A stretch of 64,000 nt of DNA from Cylicocyclus nassatus (GCA_958299035.1 CATQJL010000001.1:82523071-82587070); one strand, 5' to 3'. Shown: positions 50,923 to 63,274, numbered from the stretch's first letter. Program-made: numbers and translations. Notes: generated from the letters alone by a model not told the origin.

Positions 50923-51966
50923 TCAGGTTGGTGCGAAAGTTCGTGCTGTTTTTAGACCTATACTTGACATTCAGGATAAACGTGCTCGGCAGTCAAACAC
51001 TTCAAAAACTGTTCTATGCCGAAATCCTTCCCCTTCCCAGTAGTGATGTTTCAGTTTTCAGATTTTTTGGTGCTCGCTTAAAAAAATCGTTAGAATCTTC
51101 GACCCAGAGGTTTTTACTTACCTAAACTTTTGCTATTTTTTTGTAATCTCGCCGGGTTTCTGAAGGTGTTTTATTGAAAGTTAGATAGAGTAACCAAAAT
51201 GCAATGTAAACAATTTTTTGTCTCCAGCCAACTGTTCATCTTTTCCAAAATTATCATTTTAATGCTACCAAACTTGAGACTTGTTTATCCCAAAATTCGT
51301 AGAAAATTAGACCTTAAACAGCTAGGTTGTCATTCCATGCAGCTTCTTCTTCTCTTTCTGACAGATGTTTTTTCTTTTGGATTTGTAAAGGCCTCAAGGA
51401 AAAAACTGCCGTATTTCCAGTTTTCTGGTCCGTCTCGGGCGGCACCCAAAAATTTCAAAGATCGATACGTCGAGGCGGTAGAAACTCGTGCTGCTAAAAT
51501 TAGTGTTGAATCATGATCGATTTTTGGAAGCTATAATTTGAAGATTTCATAGTGTTCTAAGCATTCGTATAGTACGACTTTGTAAATAAATGTGAAAGCT
51601 ACTGGAAAAGTTGTTTTTGGAAGACTAAGAAGCCGTAAGCTATCGATGCCAAAGAATTAGCTTTTGTAGCAATTTGTTTTCTCTATCCAACTTGAAGCTT
51701 TTTCAAGAGCCTAGAACAAAAATTTCAAAAGATAGCTAAACTACGTTAAGCTATAGCTTACGCTTGGCTGCAGCTATAGCTTACGTAAAATGCATGCTAC
51801 TGTGGCAGTTATTCGAAAAAACATTGAAGGAACCTGAACGAAAACATCACTGCTGAAAATATAAAGGAATTCTGCATAAAACAGTTGTTAGATGTTATCG
51901 TGACTATCGCTATTCTGAATGGCATGAGGATAGGTCGAAACAGCGCGAACTTTCGGGCCCACCTAA
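50923..51966. mobile_element. Family C mariner-type fold-back, copy 2
   Basis: TA precedes TCAGGTTGGTGCGAAAGTTC; the right end GAACTTTCGGGCCCACCTAA is followed by TA. 1044 bp. Near the right side AGCTATAGCTTACG is directly repeated (51733-51785). It matches the copy at 10763-11776 at the ends. Confidence 0.83.
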
Positions 51967-52129
51967 TATAGTATGTTAAGTCGCTCCGAAAATACGCTTT
52001 TTCAATATATTGGAGGGCATGAAACGCTGATTCCAAACCTTACTTCCTTATCTACAAAATTTTCAGGGACGAGGATTTATGAGCGTTTTGAGAGGAAAAA
52101 TGAATGTGCACTTTGGATGAAATGAGTTG

Positions 52130-52515
52130 TTGAAGGCAGCGTCCGGGCAGATACGAAAATGTAGAGTACAGGGGCGCCCCTCCTGGTAAGGTTCGCCCAA
52201 CTGGCAATGCACCAATTTGCTTCTGAAACGAGAAATCCGCTTCAGAAGTGCGACCGGAACGCCCCGGCGACCGGGACGAGTTAGTTCGATAAGCCAAAGT
52301 GCGCATACCCACACAGTCAAGACGTAGGGTCCCACAAAGACTCCGCGTCTTAACCTTGGCGGCAGGCAGCAAAATTCAAATCAAGAGCTTCTGGAAAAGC
52401 TCGTTTTCGGCGTTTTCCGGCCCTCCAAGCTGCATTTTCAAAATCAACGAGAGGAATAAGCCGAGGTAAGCGAAAAAAAATCTATTCGAAACTTTGCCCG
52501 GACACTGCCTTCAAA
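52130..52515. mobile_element. GGCAGTG-family MITE, copy 1
   Basis: TTGAAGGCAGCGTCCGGGCA and its inverted copy (TTTGCCCGGACACTGCCTTC) bound 386 bp. The right side shares CTCGTTTTCGGCGTTTTC and GGTAAGCGAAAA with copy 2 at 5864-6274. Frames on the minus strand (52052-52372) are element sequence. Confidence 0.82.
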
Positions 52516-52718
52516 ATCTCACCAGTCCTCAAATAATGCAACTAAGCGTAATATAATTTTTATTTCAAAAAATATTTTTTGAGTAAAGTGCCTTTATGGT
52601 CATTACTGCTCCATTGAAAACTAGAAAAAATATTAGGGCTGTTTTTGTCTTACTTGCGAAGCGCTCATAACTCCTGCTCCATAAATGTTTTGCAGATGAG
52701 AAAGGCAGATTTGTACTA

Positions 52719-53632
52719 GGTTGTTGCAAAAATAATGTCCGTTTTGCAAATTTTCACTTTGGAGGGTTATAACTTCTTTCAGTCTTTACATTTTTGAATG
52801 CAGTCAAGACCATCAAAAACAGCAAACCTTTCTTAATTTAGCGCGCGCCTGCTCATACTGATATCGCAGTTGGGAAGAAAACCACGCGTCAAAAAACTAA
52901 AAGTATTTCTCTCGAAAACTTCTTCTTCAAGAGCTTACAACTCTCTTCAAGTTTTATTCGTATGGCTGGCAATCAGCTTATTTTGTAGCAGCAGACCAAG
53001 AGTTTATGAGGTTATAGAAAAGACTCTGACGAAAGAGTTCTGCGAAAAGAAAAGACAAAAATTCAAAGAAGTTCACTTTTTTAAGCCTACTTGTTGTAGG
53101 CTTGTAAGCGTCAAATTGTAGAAATTTTAAATTCTTCGCGCAATGAATAGCTGAGTTTCTCTTCAAATATTGTAGTTGAGGTGTGCTAATCTCAAGCTTA
53201 CAGAAATGGGCGAAGCTGTGGCGATTGCCTTAATTATGAGAAATTTTTGATCTATAGAATGCCAGCAGTAAGTAACTCTTTCGACGCGTCCATTTCTCAG
53301 TCCAGATATCTCCAAAAATCCGCTTAAGCATGCAGTAGGTAAACAATCTTCATCCAATAGAAATACTATGTTTTCAGAAGAATTCGTTCATTTGCGCATG
53401 AATTGTGGCCACGGAAACTCGAGCATCGAAATTTCGATTTTGAGTGCAGTTATGGGAGGTGCTGGTGAAATTCTCACAGATGAGGATAGCAGCCTATTTC
53501 CGCCATCGTTAGAAAGTACATGAAGAGCGCTTTCGAATGATATGCAAATTCTATATCGAAAAGGAAAGTTTGATGGAAAAAAGTTGTCTGAAATATAGGC
53601 CTAGAAAAACGGACATTATTTTTGCAACAACC
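52719..53632. mobile_element. Family D mariner-type element, copy 1
   Basis: TA (52717-18) then GGTTGTTGCAAAAATAATGT and, at the right, ACATTATTTTTGCAACAACC then TA. 914 bp. Same terminus family as 9840-10745. The interior frames (52870-53357) have no motif. Confidence 0.83.
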
Positions 53633-53639
53633 TAATAAT

Positions 53640-54330
53640 TAGCATTCTCTGCTTTTCAATACGGTATACATCCCATCTAAGAAGACCACTTCGACTAAAC
53701 ATGCTTCCCTTATAAAGGTTTCTGGCAGCGTTCGATACCGCATCTCATAATCTTTTTGATGCTTGCAAATCATAGCAACTTACAAGGAAATGGTCAGAAG
53801 TCGAAGTGGACAGTCAAGCAAGCTGCCTCCCATACGATGCAACATTGTCAACGCTGATTTCGAATTTGTATTTCATTCTGCTTAACATCTTTATGGACGA
53901 AATTATGAGCAGTTTCATTTCGAAAAAATCGCACATAAAAGTCGCGAAACTTAGCACGCTGTTGCACTTTCAACTCGCCTTTGGGCTTTAGGTATCAAAC
54001 TAACCAAGCTGCATGATTTGACCCAGCACTGAGCCGAACATGTCCCTGTAATGCCAAAATTCCTTGCTCAACGGCTCATATAAACTTCGCCCACCAGGCG
54101 TTAAACAGGTATGGAATACAGATTCGAAATCAGCATTTAATGGTAAATGGATTGGAATGGCCACTTCGGTTTTCGACCATTCCCTTGTTAGCCAATGAGC
54201 TCTCAGAAAACGACCAATTTCTGCAACTCTGCAACTCATGCTTCTTAAGATGGTCAAGTTTGTTGTGTCTTTAGATTCTCGAAATAAATCCTCGGACAAG
54301 TTCAGTTAGCAGACAGATAAGGCAATTCCA
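53640..54330. repeat. Decayed palindromic element
   Basis: CGCTGATTTCGAATTTGTAT (53855, plus) is inverted at about 54140 (TGCTGATTTCGAATCTGTAT on the minus strand). Similarity extends through a GTTTAAC/GCTTAAC word and outward to GAAGTGGACAGTC/GAAGTGGCCATTC. The centre is near 53995. The 99-codon minus frame at 54000-54299 reads like protein but lies within one arm. Confidence 0.6.
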
Positions 54331-54929
54331 ACAGGATTTGAATTTACCCCTTCCCGTACTTCCCATACTGTCTGTTTTTTTCTTGAATTTTAAACAAAAC
54401 CATCAAAAATTAGCAGGACCTTCTCGGACACACACGTTAAGCACCAGTGAATCATCCGAATTTGAAACTTCCAAAAGTGGATTATGTTTTTAGCACTAAT
54501 GAACAAAGCAAATGAGTTCTACAGACTCAGACTTCCAACTACAGGCTGGGACACGTTCATAATGAATGTTGAAGATTTTATCCCTGAATACTCAATAAAT
54601 CGGAAACAAAAAAATATTTGTCTTAAAGAGGAGGAAAAGCTGCATCGAATGACACACGAGTTGCTCGCCGACTGATGTTCTTTGAGATTTGACTTGGTCA
54701 AATGTGAAGTAGTGCTTGAAGAAATGATACCGAAAACACTGGGGAGCAAGCTGTGAAAGAGTGCTCTATCCAAATTTCACCTGGACTTCTTCGGAGAATC
54801 AGTGCAGAGATTTAGAAAAACAGCGAGACTTGACGATGGCAAAAATATAAGTCGCAAATTTTTATAATTTACCAAGAACTCCTCGACTATGCTGCAATGA
54901 GTTTACAGCTATTGGAAAAAAGTGAAATG

Positions 54930-56050
54930 CTGCATCGAATGCTGCCAAGATTTCTTAAATTCTTTTGCCCACGAGATGTGGCGTTTACTTGGAAGAAGCG
55001 ACATTACCTTGCTCAAAAGCTTGCACCTTCTGCTAAACATCTTTGGAAAACTTGCCAAGCTTCGGTATTTGGGCTGTAGGTGCACCTTATGCCCTATGAT
55101 GTGCAGTGCAACCAGCCATCAAACTTCAAAAAAGGATTTGCTGAGCAAGTTTGCTTGGACGATTAATGACCGCAAAAATTGGATAAATCGTTAGATAGTC
55201 GAAAAGTAATCGGCTGATTTATGCTTCTTTGAAAAGGCTTTAGTGATTAAACTTTTTTCGGTGGTTTGCTAATGTGAGAGAAAAAGCAAATAGCATACTT
55301 CAAATTACCATTAACTTAACTTAAATTCAGAGCACCTTTCAGCTCAAAATTGGCATCAGCGGCTTGGACAGACCTCAAACTTGATTAAAACCCTATTTCA
55401 AAAAGACGAGCGCTGGTCTGATGTTCGCAGAGCATCACTGGAAAGACGGAGGCGCTACTGATACGAAAAAGTCTATGCATTACTTTTAGGAAACGTTCGA
55501 TTTGCCAAGGGGAATTCTCAGTTGTGAAATTGCACAAACTCTTCCGTAGCAGCAGTGCCTCCTTGTCTCCAGCTGAAGCTCTGCGAGCTTCAGAACAGTG
55601 CTCGTCTTTTTGAAACTAGAGTTTCATTTAATCAGACCCCTGAGCCCAATTTTTGAGCTGAAAGGTGGAATCTAGTGGTGGATTTTGAAACATGCCAAGT
55701 AATGCTTTTTCTGTCACATGCGCAAACCACCATTCAACGTCCAAACACTACAATCTTTCCAAAGAGTAGACAAATTAATCAAGTTGTTCTCGGCAATCTA
55801 CCGTTTTAATTTTTACGGTCTTCGTCGTTCAAGCAAATTTGCTCCGTAAGATCGCCTTTTTTGAAGATTTGATGAATGCTTGCATTGATATTTTAAGTCT
55901 TAATGGTGCATTTGTAGCACAAATACTGGAATGTGACAAGTTCCTTAAAAACGTTTAACAGAAAGTGGCTGCAAGTTTCTCACCAACTTCGATGTTCCGC
56001 CATTCTTTTCTAGGGCCCTTTCTGTGTGCATGAAACTGCGCAGATTTTTG
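54930..56050. repeat. Long palindrome related to family H
   Basis: Inverted partners at 55125/55870 (CAAAAAAGGATTTGCTGAGC region), 55262/55730 (GGTGGTTTGC) and 55400/55610 (AAAAAGACGAGC) share one centre near 55497. GGTGGTTTGCGAATGTG-type sequence also occurs in the family H element (14611), so this is a related, more decayed copy. It probably extends beyond the limits given. Confidence 0.65.
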
Positions 56051-56198
56051 CAAAGTTTAAAGCAGTGTAATTTACCCGCAACATCAAAATTTGGGTTTGT
56101 CATACGCAAATAAGTTACATCAAAATTTTAGGGTGGCTGCAAACTTCTGGCCAACACGAGTATAGTGACAGAATATCGCGACACTAACATTTGCCAAG

Positions 56199-56228
56199 AG
56201 TCTGCAGGCCGTGTCAGGCCTGCAGACT
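56199..56228. repeat. Perfect 12-bp-arm hairpin
   Basis: AGTCTGCAGGCC, a six-base loop, then GGCCTGCAGACT. The arms are exactly complementary. Confidence 0.75.
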
Positions 56229-57235
56229 ATCTCGGAGCTGGAATGTTAACTGTATTTGTAACCATATAGTTTTTGTACCAAATTTGTTTGTATGTAGTTT
56301 TCCCAGTAAAGGTTATCGGGCGTCGTACTTTTGACGCCCCCTGTAGTGCAAAGCAGCAAATTATTTTTTCCCGCCTTCTTCAAAAATTTTCCGTCAGCAA
56401 TCCCCAATCATCAAGCAGCTGCAAGTTAAATTGAATTAATAGCTGTTTGAGCCGCAGTTATTACATCTCGCTCTTTTCTTCACTATGCTCCCAGTATCTT
56501 GATTAGCTATGTTATAAAACGACTCACATGATAAAGTTACAAATCCGAGCAATCTTACAAGTGGGGCGTTACCTAGTCGAAGCACCTTTTTTGGTTTGTT
56601 GGCCACTTCTCGCGCCTATAAGTTGATTAAAAAGAATTGCAACGTATAAGTGATATATCAGTGTTAGGCATCAACTCCTGCTACCTCATGCCCAATTACG
56701 TTTACCACATCTTTGAAGTATGATGATGTCCGTCCTTACCGATTTCGCATTGTCGAACATACGTTTGAGGACTTTTACCATACAGGGTGATCCACATGAA
56801 GTGTGACGCAACAAAAAATATCATAATTTTGCAAGGGCTGAATAGAATGAGAAGCTTTTGTCCTCACTTATTAGCGAATAGAATTCTGTATGGGGACTTT
56901 CAACTAGCTTTTAAGATATTTGTTCCTGATTAAAAAAACGTTTTTTCCCCTCCAAACCTCTTTGAAATCTTCGATTTGCGCGCGATGGATTCTGCTCCCA
57001 AACTCTCACTAGAATTCTTTTCGGCAAATTAAACGACATAGGTTTTGAAGGGCAGACTTTTTTCTTTCAGTAAGGTAGAAAAGAGTGTTTTTGGGTTCGA
57101 GGATGGGCGAGCTAAAGGCCAAACATCATTTTTTCGTAGTGTCCAAACGATGGATTTTACACTACTGCAATTTCTTGTTTTCGCTGTGGATTGGTGTGTT
57201 TAGTCATGCTAAAATTTCCAAAAGCGTCTATAGTA
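56229..57235. other. Unassigned DNA with a solo Tc1-type end
   Basis: At 56783 TA is followed by CAGGGTGATCCACATGAAG, which looks like a Tc1-type terminus. No partner end was seen before the family B element at 57236. No gene recognised. Confidence 0.4.
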
Positions 57236-58615
57236 AAGTGCGGTTCATAATAATACGAACACCCCCAATTTTGGGAGCTTCTGCACTTTTTGGAAGAAAC
57301 TCAAAAAGTCGTTGGTACCACGCGAAAGAGCACAGCCGAAAATGGTATGTGATTCATAAGAATGGAAATCGATGTCAGCCTTAGGAGCGTTTTTGCGCCT
57401 AATGCGAATTTTTAGCGGTTGATAATTAAACGAACACCTCAAAACAAAGGTCCATTTTTCATTCGAGACTGCAATCTTTCGAGTCCAAATTTTTTGTGGA
57501 GTTACAGTAACGCAGTCTGAAATATGTGCTACACATTGGACCCAGTGCAGTTCAAAAAAAGAAGTGTTACTTTTTTCAAAGGCGCTTAGAGATATTGCCC
57601 TCTAAAAGCGTCTGTTTTACTGTGGTTTACGCATTTTAATTAGCTTCTACCAAGGCTATGAAATGAGATGTACTTTTTTGAAAGATATTTTGTTTAACGC
57701 TTGAAAATCTTTGCGTTTTTGTGCCGTTTTGCGACCAACTTCCATCCTTACCGTAGAGTTAGCGCAATTTCTAGCCTTCAAATCTCAGCTTCTAAAGCCC
57801 TAGAATAAGTAAGCACATAATATGTAGAAGTTCACAAGGCTGGTAGTTGACCAAAAAAAAATCAACAACGTTGAGCATTTGTTTTGGCCACGCAGGCATC
57901 ATTTCACCAGAACCACTGTTTTTACTATTGCAATCACCCCCTTATCTAGTTTTCTGCTCCGTAGCTCAAGACTAATTCTGCAAAAAACCCAAAAACTTTG
58001 GCACGGATACATCATCATGCAAGCATTGCAGCTGCTTCATACCAAATGTTTGCGCGAGACGGAAGCTGAGTTTTAAGGCTCGAAATTGTGCTAACTCTAC
58101 GGTAAGGATGGAACTTGGTCGAAAAACGGCACGAAAACGCAAAGATTTTCAAGCGTCAAACAAAATGTCTTTCAAAAAAGTACATCTCATCTCATAGCCT
58201 TGGTAGAAGCTAATTAAAATGCGTAAACCACAGTAAAACAGACGCCTTTAGAGGGCAATATCTCTAAGCGCCTTTGAAAAAAGTAACACTTCTCTTTTTG
58301 AACTGCACTGGGTCCAATGTGTAGCACATATTTCAGACTGCGTTACTGTAACTCCACAAAAAATTTGGACTCGAAAGATTGCAGTCTCGAATGAAAAATG
58401 GACCTTTGTTTTGAGGTGTTCGTTTAATTATCAACCGCTAAAAATTCGCATTAGGCGCAAAAACGCTCCTAAGACTAACATCGATTTCCATTCTTATGAA
58501 TCACATACCATTTTCGGCTGTGCTCTTTCGCGTGGTACCAACGCTTTTCCAGTTTTTTCCAAAAAATCCAAAAACCTCAAAATTTGGAGTGTTCGTATAA
58601 TTATGAACCGCACTT
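57236..58615. mobile_element. Family B giant fold-back, copy 2
   Basis: AAGTGCGGTTCATAATAATA at the left and its complement at the right, flanked by TA. The arms are about 650 bp and near-perfect, with the centre near 57925. 1380 bp. Each arm again carries the short outward frame with PLKIRIRRKNAPK seen in copy 1. The right TA is shared with the abutting family A element. Confidence 0.88.
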
Positions 58616-58617
58616 TA

Positions 58618-59165
58618 TCAGGTCGTCCCGAAAATTCTTTCACACCAAATACAAAAATTCATAATTTGTCGAATTCTCAATGAATCTGCAAGATCTCAAT
58701 TTTGTATAAGAGAGGAACTCGTGTTCTTTGCACCTATACTTGAACTGTTCTCCAATTTATACAAATGGAGGAGATAGAATCTCAAAACCAAAATCACTCG
58801 AAATTTGAATTTTTCGTGTAAGGTCATAAAATCGGAAACTTGCAACAAAATCGGAGCATTCGGTATTGTAGGTTCTTTCACCAGCTCTTTTCAACTATGC
58901 AAAGTTTGCGCCGATTGAGAGTCTCTATGAAAAGTTACGGTTTTCGGCAAGCAATGCAAAAGGGCGAATTTGGTTTATTTTGGGTTTTCAGGGGAATCAT
59001 GACTTTTTAGAGAGACACTCCTTCGGAGCAAACTTGCACTGTTAGAAAGAGTGGATAAAAGAACCTACAATATCGACTGCTCCGATTTTTGTTGCAAGTT
59101 TCCGATTTTTTATGAACCTACACCAAATTTTGAGTGATTTTGGTTTTGAGCTTCTATCTCCTTCA
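58618..59165. mobile_element. Family A element, right end truncated
   Basis: TCAGGTCGTCCCGAAAATTC follows the TA that ends family B copy 2. The left arm and centre are present (CTCTATGAAAAGTTACGG near 58922). The right arm stops near 59165, before its terminus. Confidence 0.75.
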
Positions 59166-59179
59166 TCTTACACATTAAC

Positions 59180-59315
59180 GAATATACTTGGGTAATTCGA
59201 AAATTTTTCATCGAATGAATGAATATCGAATAAATTCGAAAAGGAAAAATTTCGAATAAACGAATATCGAATAAATTCGAGGTTCAAAAATTCTCAAATG
59301 AATGAATATCGAATA
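59180..59315. repeat. AATATCGAATAAATTCGA-type tandem repeat
   Basis: Several degenerate copies of GAATATCGAATAAATTCGA occur up to the Helitron 3' terminus. Similar CGAATAAAT words reappear at 62472-62515, beyond the Helitron, so the element appears to sit inside this repeat. Confidence 0.75.
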
Positions 59316-59475
59316 CTAGCCGCTCACTGCCGTTACGCGGCAGGTGCGGCTGGCACTCGGCAGCTTCGCTGCCTCGTACACTTTTCATAACTGGGTCCTG
59401 GAAAACTTTTTGTGCACTTACCATCACGCATACACGGTGATTCTAGGTTATGGATTCCGCAAGGTCGGTGCATCA

Positions 59476-61201
59476 TCATTGTCGTAACAATATCGGGCAG
59501 AACTGGGTCCACAGAGGGGTCCGAAATGAAGCGCTGATGAGGCGATCGACGTCGGCTGCTGTGCGAGGTTTCAAGTCGTTATCCAAGATAAGAAGGAGTG
59601 CGTGTGTGGCAATCCTCGCTTCTGCCACTCGAAGACTGATACGTAACTTACGACGCGGCCGAAGGCGTGTTTTGTGAGAAGTAGCTCCATGAGGGTGGCG
59701 AACTTGCACTTGTAAACTCTCGCAATCATGTCAGGACGGTCGGTGGCAGTCTGTCCTGGCTGAAGGCTCTCTTCAATTTCCCGCCATTTGGGGTTACATG
59801 TAAACGTTATAAAGAAGTCCGGCTTGCCATATTTTGCAATGGTCATGGCTTCCTGGCAGTCTTGTAACATAGAGCGCGGACTTCCTTTAATCCTGGCTGG
59901 CAGGATGATTCGCTTGCCCGGTGGTCCATTGCTACCATAGTCAGAGGAGATGAAGTCGAGTATCGACTGGTACGTATCCGCTCGAAGGTCGGCTTGATGA
60001 GTGCGGATGTAGTTGAAGCGGTTCTGCTCCGTCATAACCCAAGCGTCGGCAATGAACTGCTGCGTAAATGGGCCTCCGTGATGAATCGGATTGAAGCCAG
60101 GCCTGACTTGAAGCAAGTAGAAGTAGTATTCCCATTAAGATATGCGGGAGCGTCGACGGGCGCGATCCCTCTTCTTCAGATCCGGGCTCCACCCAAAATT
60201 TCTCCTTGGAAAAAATACCGGTAGCAGAGGGATCGGCAAGAATGGAAATGTTTGAAATCTTCTGAACTGCGTTGACATACGGATGTACGGCAAATTCGCG
60301 ATGAGCGGGAACGTCACCGTCTTCGCCGACGTAAACAACGGCCTCCTCGTCAGATGTAGGGGCGTTATAACGACGACGGTCAAGGGAACAGTCCACTTCG
60401 AAAACAATACAAACTTGCTCAGCACTGCGGTTCTCCCTCGATGCGGCAGCTTCTTCTTACCTAAGCACCTCATCCATCATCTTGAAGGATCGAGCGAAGG
60501 AATTAACACGGTGTATTAGTGCACTTAACGATCGCATCACGTCGGAATTACATTTCGAGTTCGCAGGGTGACCGAGACGCTCCGCGGCTATTTGTGCCGT
60601 GTCCAGAATGTACAGCTGGCAGTACGATCGCGGCGCCCTAGGGGCGAGATGAAGAGGACCGGAGTAGTCGTAGATTTGGCCGTGGATTTTAAAGACCCAG
60701 GAACCCTGACCTGAAGGCAAGTCAACTTTGGCACCCATTGATGCTCATCGCCAACGCAGAATTGAATTGGCGTGCTTTGCAGTGGAAATTTTGGGAAGGG
60801 TCGTTGTTGCCAATGAAGAACTGTTGCAACTCTGTAGAAAAATTGGCGAACTTGTCTTCGATAATAATGTTGCCAAAGTTGCAGCACACATTAATCTTAT
60901 CACAGCCATTAAGGACTTTAGCACGAAAAAATGCGGCGCTACAATGGAGGCAAATAACATCAAACTTGTCGAGGTGATGCTCAGTGACGGAAGGCACATC
61001 AGCAGGTAAGGGTTGTTCATGATATCGTTCACGCATAAAGCTAAGACGTCCATCTCGTGCAGCCCGTGTCTCATGGTTACGGCGAAGACGGCTACGCAAA
61101 GCTTCAAAAGTACGTCTTGCAGCAGTACGGCTCGGGTTCTCTGTGCGAAGTGCATTTGCGACTGGTGTGTGGAAATGGTCTCCTCGGATCGTCCTTGTCA
61201 T
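59476..61201 (-). pseudogene. Helitron N-terminal/Rep (Helitron_like_N) pseudogene
   Basis: In order along the minus strand with frame changes: RFNSALAMS preceded by INVCCNFGNI (about 60740-60900), DEEAVVYVGEDGDVPAHREF (60290-60360), FTQQFIADAWVMTEQNRFNY, FFITFTCNPKWREIEESL, VFEWQKRGLPHTHSFL (59571-60116), then in another frame LKPRTAADVDRLISA. FTCNPKW and the QKRGLPH-x-H word belong to the HUH Rep domain; the two His are present. Frameshifts near 60140 and 59590 and loss of everything after the Rep core show that it is non-functional. Confidence 0.82.
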
Positions 61202-61790
61202 GTGCCCGCTTCGTCTACTGAACGCATTTTTAAAAGTGTTTGTGCTGGCGACAATGCAGGTAACTTACGTGCATCGGGGTAAGTTCTTCTTGGGTCTCTT
61301 GTGCTTCCTGGCTATGGTGAAGACGGTTATGTGCAGCTGCGGAGCTCCACCTTGCGCCACGTGCTCGACTTCTCTGCGCAATGTGCATCTGCGAGATGGG
61401 AGTGGAGGTAGGTGCCGGTTCAAACATTACTTGTTGCCGCGAGTCAAGCGTAGAGATCGTTTGTGCTGTGTTCTCGTCGATTGGCTCGTATCCTCGTTGG
61501 CCAACTCGTTCTGGGCTCGCACCATGCCTGGATTAATCCAGTGTCTCCTGAAGGTGTTCGCTGAGCTGTGGTTCCTGTTGCCGTCGACGAAGATGACGCT
61601 CACGCGTTGAGGCAAGACGCCGTTCTCGTTCCTCTGGTGTTTCTCGGCTACGACGAAGGCGGCTGCGCATAGCTTCAGAAGTGCGCCTTGCTGCGGTACG
61701 GGCTCGGGTTCTCTGGGCGATATGCATCTGCGACTGAGGTGTGGAGGGGGACGGTCCATTGCTGGAGGGGGTCAATGTCGGCGCCATGGT
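61060..61790 (-). repeat. Three tandem copies of an Arg-rich coding segment in the Helitron
   Basis: The segment encoding RTAARRTFEALRSRLRR (61060-61150) recurs as SSAAAHNRLHH-type decayed sequence (61290-61430) and as RTAARRTSEAMRSRLRRSRE (61610-61790), about 300 bp apart. GCTTCAGAAGTGCG/GCTTCAAAAGTACG-type words mark the copies. This is a duplicated N-terminal Arg-rich region. Confidence 0.65.
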
Positions 61791-61800
61791 CTCGGAAGTA

Positions 61801-62118
61801 ACATGGTCGAAGGAGGTACGACCGATGAAGGCATGGTATGAATGAACCGTAAGGCAGGGATAGGGTATTTTGATTTGTTGGTCATATTCGATCTCGTGGA
61901 TGAATCATTTTAATTTTGTTGATGAGCTAATCAGTTCGACGAAACCCGTTGCGAAAGGTCAACGCATAGTTGGATATCAGCTAGCCTCCAGAATGTGGCA
62001 TAGAAAAAATCAAAAGGTAAAAAAGTTTAGTGGTCAAAGTTGTAGATATTTTGTTCAAATTAACCATGCTCAGTCATCCCTTCCTGCCAGTTTTCAGCTC
62101 AACAAAGATTAGAACATG
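61801..62118. other. Unassigned DNA beyond the Helitron
   Basis: The Helitron 5' end should lie near or within this stretch, but I cannot place it. No gene recognised. Confidence 0.35.
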
Positions 62119-62442
62119 AAAAAATCGATAAATCGATAGCGCCACTGAGTGATTTTTTGCGAAAAAGCTTAGTGACACCCGCCCCACCCCGATCTTCATG
62201 TGTGCAAAGTTTCGTTTGAATTCAATGAAGTTTTCTAACATTTTAGGCCGGTCATAACGAACTTGCTAAGCAAAAAACGCAAAAAATCGATAAATTGATA
62301 GCGCCACTCGGTGATTTTCGGTGAAAAAGCTTAGTGACATCCGCCCTACCCCGAACTTCATGTGTGCAAAGTTTCATCCGAATTCTTCGATTCTTTGTAC
62401 CGTTTCAGGCCGGTCATAAAAAAATGCTTATCCAAATATTAT
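62119..62442. repeat. 162-bp tandem duplication
   Basis: The unit beginning AAAAAATCGATAAATCGATA at 62119 repeats at 62281. It shares AAGCTTAGTGACA, CTTCATGTGTGCAAAGTTTC and GGCCGGTCATAA. The copies differ by scattered substitutions. Confidence 0.85.
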
Positions 62443-63274
62443 ATAAGTATTGATATTCCAACACTGGAGTCGAATTTCGAATAAATATTATAATGATTTA
62501 TCGAATAACTAGAGCAGTCATATCTCAAACTTCCTGACATATCTGGCAGAAGCCGATCCATTCATAATCAGCACCCTAGTATCCCCTATACCAACTCCAA
62601 CTTCAATTCTCCGAAAATCGCTGAAATCGATAAAACAAATTTTAGTAATACGTTTCGGACCGCGAAATCGGCGCGGCGAAAAAGAGGGTATTTTCAGCCG
62701 TTAGCCAACAAAGGGACCTCAATTCGTATACCGTGTGCTACATCTACAATCAGCATGTCGGATAAGACTCATACCCAAAGTTCTGAGTGAATTCGAAGTC
62801 TTTGAATTTTGTCGCCTGAGAAGGACTTCTGTGCTTTCCTGAAAGATAGGAACAAGAACTCAGTTTCTAATTGTTTCCAAAAGTATCTATGTTGTATACG
62901 ATACGTATCATTAATGGAACTATGTTTTTTCTCTTTGAGTTCAAAGCAAAGAAAAGTTGCATGCCGCACGCGTCGTTCGCGTTGCCGCACTTCGATGCAG
63001 CTGATGGTCGATTTGTCCTGGTATCTTCTGAACAAACATCGGCGGCACAGCCTTACAAAGTCTTTTGAAAAGGAGGAGCTTAGGCTTGACTTGATAATCT
63101 TGGACAATAAGAGAACCTCCTGCAAACACTAAAAAGTTCCTTGAAAGGCGCACCATGTGCAGCACCGGTCCGAAACGTGTTAATCAGCATCCTCATTTAC
63201 CCCCCCCCCCCCCCTGTACCAACTCCCAACCTCGTGGCTCAAGATTTTCCAAAATTCAACAAAATCGATAAATA
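62443..63274. other. Unassigned DNA
   Basis: Overlapping frames on both strands (62769-63165) have no signature. A poly-C run lies at 63199-63214. Confidence 0.35.

Larger units (their letters stand above)
59316..61800 (-). mobile_element. Helitron remnant with Rep coding and intact 3' end
   Basis: The minus strand carries N-terminal and Rep-region coding. On that strand the element ends in a hairpin (CTGCCG, loop CGTAA, CGGCAG), eleven bases including CTAG, and then a host T, the standard Helitron 3' structure (CTRR, insertion 5' of T). A second hairpin (GGCAGC/GCTGCC) lies just inside. The helicase half is absent: Rep coding stops within about 250 bp of the 3' end. The 5' terminus (TC...) could not be fixed; 61800 is approximate. 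Confidence 0.8.

Noticed and set aside
60722..61155. Multiple overlapping frames on both strands at 60.7-61.2 kb
   Set aside because: Only the minus frame with INVCCNFGNI and RFNSALAMS fits the Helitron protein; the others are shadows.
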